Shown: positions 57,656 through 64,000 of the stretch, one piece after another
Position numbering within the stretch: the stretch's first letter is position 1
How the letters are laid out: every line of letters begins with the position of its first letter
Source of the DNA: Spongisporangium articulatum
GTDB taxonomy: Bacteria > Actinomycetota > Actinomycetes > Actinomycetales > Kineosporiaceae
Assembly (NCBI RefSeq): GCF_044465595.1
Contig: NZ_JBITLV010000007.1
Location: 186,001-250,000 of the forward strand
Direction: 5' to 3'
Length of the DNA stretch: 64,000 nt
Program-made: the position numbers and the translations under genes
Notes under the pieces: model-generated
Seen by the model: only the letters and a program-made list of their open reading frames with translations
Databases searched by the model: none
What the model was told of the DNA's origin: nothing

Positions 57656-58414
57656 TCAGTTCTGCCCGCCGAAGGGGTACTGGGCCGGCTGCTCCTGCCC
57701 CTGGTCGGCGTAGTTGCCGCGGCTGGGGAGCGGACCGCTGTAGGGCGTCTGGGACGCCCCCACCGACGCGGTGGCCTGCTGCGGCCCCCGGTTCGGCACG
57801 ACGGCGGCCTTGGCCTCCAGCTCGCGCAGCTGGCTCTCCAGGTACGACTTCAGACGGCTGCGGTACTCACGCTCGAAGGCGCGCAGCTCGTCGATCTTGC
57901 GCTCCAGGAGCGAGCGCTCCTGCTCGAGCGAACCGAGGGTCTGACGCTGCTTCTCCTCGGCCTCGCGCATCAGCCGGGTCGAGTGCTCGCGCGCCTCCCC
58001 GACGATCCGGTCGCGGGTCTGCTCGCCGTTGCGCACGTACTCGTCGTGCAGCTTCTGCGCGAGCGCCAGCATGCCGGCGGCGGCCTCGGGACCCTGGGCC
58101 CCGGCGCTCGCCGCGACGAGCTGGTTCGGAACCGGCTCGGGCACGATCGGAGCCGGCGGCGGCGGGACCGCCGCGGCCGGCAGCGGAGCCGCCTCGGGAG
58201 CCGCCTCGCGCGCCACGGTGGCGCGGGACAGCTCGCCCACCCGCCGCTCGCACGCCGAGAGCTTGGTGCGCAGCTCCTCGGACTCCTCGGTCAGTCGACG
58301 GAGCTCGTTCACGACCTCGTCCAGGAAGTCGTCGACCTCGTCCTGGTCGTAGCCCTCACGGAACTTCGTCGCCTGGAAGCGTTTGTTGACAACGTCCTCG
58401 GGCGTCAACGCCAT
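57656..58414 (-). CDS. divIVA: DivIVA/Wag31 polar growth protein
   Basis: Coiled-coil scaffold that marks the poles and directs polar cell-wall growth in actinobacteria. The 252-residue protein has the DivIVA N-terminal domain (MALTPEDVVNKRFQATKFRE, YDQDEVDDFLDEV), a Pro/Ala-rich linker (about residues 72-100), a long coiled coil (about 105-215) and a short polar C-terminus. ATG at 58414 with GAGGTGA upstream. Alone between terminator and yggT. Confidence 0.96.
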   Translation of the reverse strand: MALTPEDVVNKRFQATKFREGYDQDEVDDFLDEVVNELRRLTEESEELRTKLSACERRVGELSRATVAREAAPEAAPLPAAAVPPPPAPIVPEPVPNQLVAASAGAQGPEAAAGMLALAQKLHDEYVRNGEQTRDRIVGEAREHSTRLMREAEEKQRQTLGSLEQERSLLERKIDELRAFEREYRSRLKSYLESQLRELEAKAAVVPNRGPQQATASVGASQTPYSGPLPSRGNYADQGQEQPAQYPFGGQN

Positions 58415-58579
58415 CTGGTCACCTCGCGAAAGGACTGCTGGAAGGACATCTGCGGACCGGGTCTAGGTCACCGTACCGGAAGAGACGCTACACAACTCTG
58501 CGCGCCGCGACCACCACCGTAGAAACGATGCGTGATGTGTCGGATACCCATAGTGATTGGGGGACACGCACGGGGGAGA

Positions 58580-58873
58580 TCAAGCCGCCGCAAGTCCGGC
58601 CAGAACGCGCATCAAAATCACCACGATGAAAAACATCACGATGAACGCCAGGTCCAACTGGACCTGACCGATCCGCAGCGGGGGGAGGACTTTGCGCAAC
58701 GCGAGCAGCGGCGGGTCCGTGGCGGAGTACACACCCTCGGCGACCACCAGCACCGGTCCACGCGGCCGCCAGTCGCGCGCGAACACCTGGATCCAGTCGA
58801 GGATCAGGCGCCCGATGAGCACGATGAAGAACAGCAGGACGACGTAGTACAGCAGGAGGAACACGACCGACAC
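58580..58873 (-). CDS. YggT-family membrane protein
   Basis: 97-residue protein with two membrane helices (VVFLLLYYVVLLFFIVLIGR; LDLAFIVMFFIVVILMRVLA) and the family segment LILDWIQVF and DPPLLALRKVLPPLRIG between. A small division-cluster protein of uncertain role, present here in the normal place between sepF and divIVA. GTG at 58873. Confidence 0.92.
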   Translation of the reverse strand: MSVVFLLLYYVVLLFFIVLIGRLILDWIQVFARDWRPRGPVLVVAEGVYSATDPPLLALRKVLPPLRIGQVQLDLAFIVMFFIVVILMRVLAGLAAA

Positions 58874-58945
58874 GGTGACGACTCCAGGTGGGAGCGGGCT
58901 GGGAGTCGATCCTAGAGCGGTCTGGGAATCTGCCTGCGGATCGAC

Positions 58946-59434
58946 CTACGACTGGTTGAAGAACGCTCGCTCGGGCTGCCGAGTTCGCTCGGGGCTGGCG
59001 ACCTCGACGTTCGCGGGCGAGAGCAGGAACACCCGGTTGGTGACCCGCTCGATCGACCCGTGCAGACCGAACACGAGACCGGCCGAGAAGTCGACGAGCC
59101 GCTTCGCGTCCGCGTCCTCCATGTCGGTCAGGTTCATGATGACCGGAACCCCGCCGCGGAAGGCCTCGCCGATGGTCTTGGCCTCGTTGTAGCTGCGCGG
59201 GTGCACGGTCGTGATGCGGTGCAGGTCGGGAGCGGACGGGTGGGCGAGCACCTTCGCGACCTGGCCACCGCGGGCGGAGATCGAGGTCACCGGCGCCCGG
59301 CGCGGAGCCTCGGGCTCGAGCTCGTCGAGCGCGGAGTCGTACTCCTCCTCCTCGTACTCCTCGTACGAGACGTAGCGGTCGTCGTCCTCGGCCAGACCCA
59401 GATAGATCATGGTCTTGCGCAGTGCGCCGCTCAT
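58946..59434 (-). CDS. sepF: Cell division protein SepF
   Basis: FtsZ-binding membrane anchor. The 162-residue protein has a short N-terminal amphipathic segment (MSGALRKTMIYLGLAEDDD), an acidic linker rich in Glu/Tyr, and the conserved dimer domain (HPRSYNEAKTIGEAFRGGVP, VIMNLTDMEDADAKRLVDFS, FGLHGSIERV, NRVFLLSP). The frame is open upstream, but ATG at 59434 has a GGAGGTACC ribosome-binding site and the right N-terminus. Confidence 0.95.
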   Translation of the reverse strand: MSGALRKTMIYLGLAEDDDRYVSYEEYEEEEYDSALDELEPEAPRRAPVTSISARGGQVAKVLAHPSAPDLHRITTVHPRSYNEAKTIGEAFRGGVPVIMNLTDMEDADAKRLVDFSAGLVFGLHGSIERVTNRVFLLSPANVEVASPERTRQPERAFFNQS

Positions 59435-59489
59435 CGGTACCTCCGTGCTCGCTCCAGAGGCAACAGCTGCCCCTCCGGAATCGACGGTA

Positions 59490-60209
59490 CTAAGGGCGCG
59501 GGCGGTTTCCGAGGACCGCGCTGCCGACACGCAGGTGTGTCGCCCCGTGACGGACCGCTGCCTCGAGGTCACCGCTCATCCCCGCAGAGACCCAGGTCGC
59601 ACCCGGATGCGCCCCCCGCAGACCGTCCGCGAGGTCCGCGAGCCGGGCGAACGCGGCGTCCGGGTCGGCACCCAGCGGCGCCACGGCCATCACTCCACGC
59701 AGGACCAGTCCCTCCGCCGCGGCCACCGCGTCCGCAAGCCCCGCCAGCCCCCCGGCGGCGACCCCGCCCCGGCTCGGGTCGTCGTCCAGGCTGACCTGCA
59801 GGAGACACTCGAGCGTCCGCCCGGCCGCCGTCGCCCCCGCCGACAGGGGCCGCACGAGCGAGTCCCGGTCGAGCGAGTGGACGACGTCCGCGTAGCGCGC
59901 GACGTGCCGCGCCTTGTTGCTCTGCAACCGGCCGACGAAGTGCCAGCGCAGTCCGAGGTCGGCGAGCGCGTCGGCCTTGGGCGCGGCCTCCTGGTCGCGG
60001 CTCTCCCCCACCTCCCGGACGCCGAGCCCGGCGAGCCGGCGCACGTCGTCCGCGGGGTAGGTCTTGGTGACGACGACGAGCGTGAGGTCGGCCGGGTCGC
60101 GACCCGCGCCCTCGGCCGCGGTCCGGATGCGGGTCCGGACGCCGGTCAGCCCGGCCCGCAGCTCGGCGAGCCGGGGGTCGGGCTGATCCGATTCGGTCGG
60201 GAGGTTCAC
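59490..60209 (-). CDS. YggS/PLPBP-family pyridoxal-phosphate homeostasis protein
   Basis: PLP-binding TIM-barrel protein implicated in vitamin B6 and amino-acid homeostasis. The 239-residue protein has VVVTKTYPADDVRRLAGLGV with the PLP lysine, VGESRDQEA, WHFVGRLQSNKARHVARYAD, and SAGMSGDLEAAVRHGATHLR-VG. GTG at 60209 overlaps the ftsZ stop as GTGA, so yfiH/pgeF, usually between the two, is missing. Confidence 0.94.
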   Translation of the reverse strand: MNLPTESDQPDPRLAELRAGLTGVRTRIRTAAEGAGRDPADLTLVVVTKTYPADDVRRLAGLGVREVGESRDQEAAPKADALADLGLRWHFVGRLQSNKARHVARYADVVHSLDRDSLVRPLSAGATAAGRTLECLLQVSLDDDPSRGGVAAGGLAGLADAVAAAEGLVLRGVMAVAPLGADPDAAFARLADLADGLRGAHPGATWVSAGMSGDLEAAVRHGATHLRVGSAVLGNRPRP

Positions 60210-61642
60210 TTCAAGAAGTCGGGCACGTCCAGGTCGTCGTCGTCGAGTACGACCGGCTGCTGCGGACGGGTCGGGCGGCCCGCGTCGGGCAGTTCCACCA
60301 TGCGGGGCGGGACGAGCGGCTCGGCCGGGGCCTCGGGGGCCGGCGGCATCGACTGAGCGCCGTTGTGCAGCCAGTCGCCCTCCGGCTCCGCGTGGGTCGG
60401 TGAGCCGGCGGGCGGTGCCGAGTGGTTCGTCGAGTGGTTGGTCGAGTGGTTGGGCGCGGAGGCCTGACCGGCGTGGCCGGCGTGACCGGCGGGTGCACCG
60501 ACCGGGACGCCGACCGGCTGCGTGGCCGGGGCGGGCGCCGGGGCCGGCTGGCCGTAGGTCTGACCGCCGTAGGTCGGGGCCGGCGGGGCGCTCGCGGGCG
60601 GCGCGGCCTGCGGCGGCACCTGCCCCCCGGCCGCGGGGGCCGAGCTGCGACCCGACACCTGACCGAGCGCCCGCTCGTCCCGCCGCCGCTGCGGGGCGCC
60701 GCCGTCGAAGCCGGCGGCGATGACGGTGACCCGCACCTCGTCGCCCAGTGCGTCGTCGATCACGGCGCCGAAGATGATGTTGGCCTCGGGGTGCGCGGCC
60801 TCCTGGACCAGGCGCGCGGCCTCGTTGATCTCGAACAGCCCGAGGTCCGAGCCACCCTGGATCGACAGCAGCACACCGTGGGCACCGTCGACGCTGGCCT
60901 CCAGCAGCGGCGACGAGATGGCCGTCTCGGCCGCCTGGATCGCCCGGTCCTCGCCGCGGGCCGAGCCGATGCCCATGAGCGCGGACCCGGCGCCCTGCAT
61001 GACGGACTTCACGTCGGCGAAGTCGAGGTTGATCAGGCCGGGGGTGGTGATCAGGTCGGTGATGCCCTGGACACCGGAGAGCAGGACCTGGTCGGCCGAA
61101 CGGAAGGCGTCGAGCACGCTGACGTGGCGGTCGCTGATCGACAGGAGCCGGTCGTTCGGGATGGTGATGAGGGTGTCGACCTCCTCGCGCAGCGCGGCGA
61201 TGCCGGACTCCGCCTGGGTCGAGCGGCGCCGGCCCTCGAACGTGAAGGGGCGCGTGACGACACCGATGGTGAGCGCGCCGAGCGAGCGGGCCATGCGCGC
61301 GACGACCGGCGCGCCGCCGGTGCCGGTCCCGCCGCCCTCGCCCGCGGTGACGAAGACCATGTCGGCGCCCTTCAGCACCTCCTCGATCTCCTCCGCGTGG
61401 TCCTCGGCGGCCTTGCGGCCGACCTCCGGGTCGGCCCCGGCCCCCAGACCGCGGGTGAGTTCGCGGCCGACGTCGAGCTTGACGTCCGCGTCGCTCATCA
61501 GCAGCGCCTGGGCGTCGGTGTTGATGGCGATGAACTCGACGCCCTTCAGACCGACCTCGATCATCCGGTTGACCGCGTTGACGCCACCGCCGCCGATGCC
61601 GACGACCTTGATCACTGCGAGGTAGTTCTGCGGTGCTGCCAC
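60206..61642 (-). CDS. ftsZ: Cell division protein FtsZ
   Basis: Tubulin-like GTPase that forms the Z-ring. The 478-residue protein has the GTPase core with AINTDAQAL, the tubulin signature GGGTGTGGAPVVA near residue 104, and NLDFADVKSVM; then a long disordered linker (about residues 325-465) rich in Ala/Pro/Gly with three NHST-type repeats, and the conserved tail DDLDVPDFLK that binds SepF/FtsW. GTG at 61642 with AGAGG seven bases upstream. Linker is longer than in most actinobacteria. Confidence 0.98.
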   Translation of the reverse strand: MAAPQNYLAVIKVVGIGGGGVNAVNRMIEVGLKGVEFIAINTDAQALLMSDADVKLDVGRELTRGLGAGADPEVGRKAAEDHAEEIEEVLKGADMVFVTAGEGGGTGTGGAPVVARMARSLGALTIGVVTRPFTFEGRRRSTQAESGIAALREEVDTLITIPNDRLLSISDRHVSVLDAFRSADQVLLSGVQGITDLITTPGLINLDFADVKSVMQGAGSALMGIGSARGEDRAIQAAETAISSPLLEASVDGAHGVLLSIQGGSDLGLFEINEAARLVQEAAHPEANIIFGAVIDDALGDEVRVTVIAAGFDGGAPQRRRDERALGQVSGRSSAPAAGGQVPPQAAPPASAPPAPTYGGQTYGQPAPAPAPATQPVGVPVGAPAGHAGHAGQASAPNHSTNHSTNHSAPPAGSPTHAEPEGDWLHNGAQSMPPAPEAPAEPLVPPRMVELPDAGRPTRPQQPVVLDDDDLDVPDFLK

Positions 61643-61705
61643 GTCGGTGCCTCTCGCTGGTTGGTCCTGTGGTCTGAGGCTTGCTGAGCCTGAGGCCTAA
61701 CCCTC

Positions 61706-61736
61706 ACCCTCGACTCGAGGGTTATAGTTATGTCAA
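61706..61736 (-). promoter_or_regulatory. Palindrome and -35-like box upstream of ftsZ
   Basis: Within the 213-base ftsQ-ftsZ spacer: an 8-base palindrome with one central base (arms 61706-61713 and 61715-61722) and, on the minus strand, TTGACA (61731-61736) followed by TATAAC. The spacing does not make a standard promoter, so only a regulatory region is claimed. Confidence 0.45.
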
Positions 61737-61855
61737 CTACTCGATGCAGCGAACGTAGGGACCGGGTGGGGTCCGTTCAACGACCACCGGGGTGTGTCGG
61801 GCCGGGAGTACGGAAAACCGTCCGAATGGTGCGTCCGGTCAGCCCATTCCGGGAA

Positions 61856-62713
61856 TCAACGCTGCCGGACGGCCGGGGTGTCCGGTGAGCTGACGTCGTA
61901 GGCGACGGCCTTCTGCTTCAGCAGCGCCCTCAGCACCTCGGCCTTGCGCGCGGTCTGCCCCGCGCTCCCCCACATCACGCTCGCCCCGGCCTTCAGCCGG
62001 AGCCGGATGCCGTCCGGGGAGTCCGCACCGATCGTCGCGACCCGGCGCGAGATCGCCTCCGGCAGCTCGCGCAGCATCGCGAGGCAGGCGCGCAGCGACG
62101 CCGACCCGGCCGAGTCGAGGTCCACGTCCAACTGCGGCAGCCCCGCCGGCGCCGCCGCCACCCGGCCCAGCCGCACGCCGTCGATGTCCACCAGCACCAG
62201 GCCTTTGGACGACGCGCTCGACCCGCCGTCGGCGACCTCCCCCGCGTCGGCGGCGGGCACGGCCGCGTCGGCGGCGGGCACGGCCGCCACCGGCTCGCGC
62301 AGCTCGACGCGCAGCACCAGCGTCGAGGGCACCTTCCGGCGCACCGTCGCCCCGCGCACCAGGCGCAGCCGCTCCAGCCGGTCGCGCACGTCGTCCACCC
62401 GGGCCAGCAGTAGCGAGTGCCCGAGCTCCTCCTGGGCCTGGGCGCGCAGCTCAGCGTCCGAGATCTGCGCCGAGGCAGGCAGTCCCGTGAGCTTCGAGCC
62501 GCCGACCCGCTCGATCTCGATGGTCTTCACGGTCGCCCACGGCGACAGCACGACGAGCCAGCCGCCGCCCAGGACGAGGGCCAGCACCACGACGACGACC
62601 GCGAACCGGCGCCGGCGGCGTTCCCGCACCTTGGCCGCGAACCGCTGGGCCGAGGTGGCCGAGACGGTGCCGGGGGCGGGCCCCGTCGCGTGCCGCGTCC
62701 CGGTGCTGCTCAT
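61856..62713 (-). CDS. ftsQ: Cell division protein FtsQ
   Basis: Bitopic divisome protein linking FtsL/FtsB and the septal synthase. The 285-residue protein has a basic cytoplasmic N-terminus, one membrane helix (about residues 37-57, FAVVVVVLALVLGGGWLVV), a POTRA domain (VKTIEIERVGGSKLTG ... LLLARVDDVRDRLERL) and the FtsQ beta domain. An imperfect repeat (VPAADAAVPAADAG) lies in its middle. ATG at 62713 overlaps the murC stop as ATGA. Confidence 0.94.
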   Translation of the reverse strand: MSSTGTRHATGPAPGTVSATSAQRFAAKVRERRRRRFAVVVVVLALVLGGGWLVVLSPWATVKTIEIERVGGSKLTGLPASAQISDAELRAQAQEELGHSLLLARVDDVRDRLERLRLVRGATVRRKVPSTLVLRVELREPVAAVPAADAAVPAADAGEVADGGSSASSKGLVLVDIDGVRLGRVAAAPAGLPQLDVDLDSAGSASLRACLAMLRELPEAISRRVATIGADSPDGIRLRLKAGASVMWGSAGQTARKAEVLRALLKQKAVAYDVSSPDTPAVRQR

Positions 62714-64000
62714 CGGGTCGCCGCGGGCTCGGCCAGCGCGTCGAGGATCAACGGCCCGAGTTCCGTGACGTCCCCGGCGCCAACGGTCAGGACGACGTCC
62801 CCGGGCTTCGTGAGCCCCGCGACCAGGTCGGGGACGGCGGACGCCGGGACGTCGGCGTGGGTCGCCACCCCGGTCACGTAGCCGGCCACCAGAGCGCCGT
62901 TGACCTGCGGGTCCGGTGCCTCGCGGGCCGCGTACACGTCGAGGACGACGACCTCGTCCGCCGCCGACAGTGCCTCGCCGAACTCCCGCGCGAAGGCCCG
63001 CGTCCGGCTGGGCAGGTGGGGCTGGAAGACGACGACGAGCCGCCCGTCGCCGGCCACCGGCCGGGCCGCGGCCAGCAGCGCCCGGATCTCCGTCGGGTGG
63101 TGCGCGTAGTCGTCGAAAACCCTGATGCCCCGGGCGGTTCCACGCAGCTCGAAGCGTCGCTTGGTGCCGGCGAACGCGGCCAGCGCCTGCAGCGCCTCGG
63201 CCGGCTCGGCGCCCAGGTGGACGGCCACCCGCCAGGCCGCCGCCGCGTTCAGGGCCATGTGCCGGCCGGGCACCTGCAGGCGCACCGACCCGACGCCCTC
63301 GATGCCCAGCGGGTCGGCGGCCGTGAGCAGCACGTCGTTCCCGAGCCCCGGCTCGTACCCGTAGCGGCTGACCTGCACGCCGCGCGCCGCCAACTCGGGG
63401 CCGACGGCCTCCAGGACGCGCCGGACGCCGGGGTCGTCACCGCAGGCCACCACGAGGCCACCCGCGCGCACGGTGCGGCAGAACTCCACGAAGGCCGCGT
63501 CGACCGCCTCGGCGGTGCCGTAGTGGTCGAGGTGGTCGGCCTCGACGTTGGTGATCACCGCGACCTCGGGCCGGTAGCGCAGGAACGACCCGTCGGACTC
63601 GTCGGCCTCGGCCACGAACGCCTCACCCGCCCCCGCGTGCGCGCCGACCCCGGAGTCGGTCAGCTGCCCACCGATCGCGAACGACGGGTCGAGCCCGCAC
63701 TCGCGCAGCACGACCGTGACCATCCCCGTCGTCGAGGTCTTGCCGTGCGTGCCGGCCACGGCGACGCCCCGCCGGTCGGCCATCAGCGCGGCCAGCGCCT
63801 CGGAACGGTGCAGGACGCTCAGCCCGGCGGCGCGCGCGGCCGCCAGTTCGGGGTTGTCCTCCTTGACCGCGCTGGACACCACGACGGTCGACCCGGCGGG
63901 AACCTGCTCGGCCGCATGACCGACGAAGACCCGCACCCCGGCGTCCCGCAGCGTCTGCAGCACCGCCGAGTCGCGCCCGTCGCTGCCCGACGTGGCCAGA
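62710..64000 (-). CDS. murC: UDP-N-acetylmuramate-L-alanine ligase (N-terminus beyond the window edge)
   Basis: ATP-dependent addition of the first amino acid to the peptidoglycan precursor. About 430 residues are visible. They include the end of the N-terminal UDP-binding domain (SGSDGRDSAVLQTLRDAGV near the edge), the P-loop AGTHGKTSTTGMV, AEADESDGSFLRYRPEVAVI, NVEADHLDHYGT, FDDYAHHPTEIRALL and VFQPHLPSRTRAFA. The start codon is outside. It is followed directly by ftsQ, the usual actinobacterial order. Confidence 0.97.
   Translation of the reverse strand, partial: LATSGSDGRDSAVLQTLRDAGVRVFVGHAAEQVPAGSTVVVSSAVKEDNPELAAARAAGLSVLHRSEALAALMADRRGVAVAGTHGKTSTTGMVTVVLRECGLDPSFAIGGQLTDSGVGAHAGAGEAFVAEADESDGSFLRYRPEVAVITNVEADHLDHYGTAEAVDAAFVEFCRTVRAGGLVVACGDDPGVRRVLEAVGPELAARGVQVSRYGYEPGLGNDVLLTAADPLGIEGVGSVRLQVPGRHMALNAAAAWRVAVHLGAEPAEALQALAAFAGTKRRFELRGTARGIRVFDDYAHHPTEIRALLAAARPVAGDGRLVVVFQPHLPSRTRAFAREFGEALSAADEVVVLDVYAAREAPDPQVNGALVAGYVTGVATHADVPASAVPDLVAGLTKPGDVVLTVGAGDVTELGPLILDALAEPAATR

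Noticed and set aside
61700..61760. Standard sigma-70 promoter for ftsZ built on TTGACA at 61731-61736
   Set aside because: No acceptable -10 hexamer at 16-19 bases; TATAAC is only four bases away. Kept only as a regulatory region.

Overview
The window is a contiguous piece of chromosome from a high-GC actinobacterium. Evidence: GTG starts and 4-base stop/start overlaps are very common, the rRNAs and boxA elements are actinobacterial in form, and the gene order is the conserved actinobacterial core. Read on the minus strand (right to left) it runs murC-ftsQ-ftsZ-yggS-sepF-yggT-divIVA/wag31-lspA-rluD ... dnaE ... hisD-hisC-hisB ... hisH-priA ... infC-rpmI-rplT-tsnR-like-pheS-pheT-argC...argH-mpg-tyrS-(rRNA operon)-TPR protein-HAD phosphatase-...-tlyA-nadK-recN. 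I cannot name the genus. I see no prophage, insertion sequence, integrase, CRISPR array or complete tRNA gene.

Layout. 1-3.5 kb: recN (cut by the left edge), nadK, tlyA and a small conserved protein. 3.5-6.6 kb: a small membrane protein and a plus-strand NarL-type two-component pair, placed inside an otherwise conserved cluster. 6.5-9.8 kb: a HAD-IIA phosphatase and a TPR protein with a long Arg/Gly-rich repeat region that contains a 99-N assembly gap. 9.9-15.7 kb: a complete 16S-23S-5S operon (minus) with its terminator, processing stems, boxA elements and two promoters. 15.7-25.5 kb: tyrS, mpg and an arginine operon argC-ACT protein-argJBDFR-argH without argG. 25.5-32.3 kb: pheST, an unknown Ser-rich protein, an rRNA methyltransferase, rplT, rpmI and infC (apparent AUC start). 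32.5-36.7 kb: an MFS transporter, an SseB-like protein, priA, yciO and hisH. 36.8-42.5 kb: sdhCAB, a divergent LysR regulator and an unknown gene, which together split the histidine genes. 42.5-46.2 kb: hisB, hisC, a DUF1697 gene and hisD. 46.3-51.7 kb: a LON-domain protein, a ybaK-type deacylase, a membrane protein and dnaE. 51.9-55.9 kb: two tandem membrane-bound GGDEF-EAL proteins. 56.0-64.0 kb: rluD, lspA and the division cluster up to murC (cut by the right edge).

How the genes work together. The arg genes take N-acetylglutamyl phosphate to ornithine and citrulline, with argH for the last step; ArgR is encoded in the operon, and an ARG box overlaps the argC promoter. A CASTOR-like ACT-domain protein sits between argC and argJ and is the most interesting functional lead. 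The translation genes (infC, rpmI, rplT, pheST, tyrS, rRNA operon, tlyA, rRNA methyltransferase, rluD) and the envelope/division genes (murC, ftsQ, ftsZ, sepF, divIVA, lspA) are ordinary core functions. The less ordinary points are the repeat-rich TPR protein beside the rRNA operon, an intergenic hairpin repeat family (core TGATCATGCNNAAACG), and several breaks in the usual gene order.
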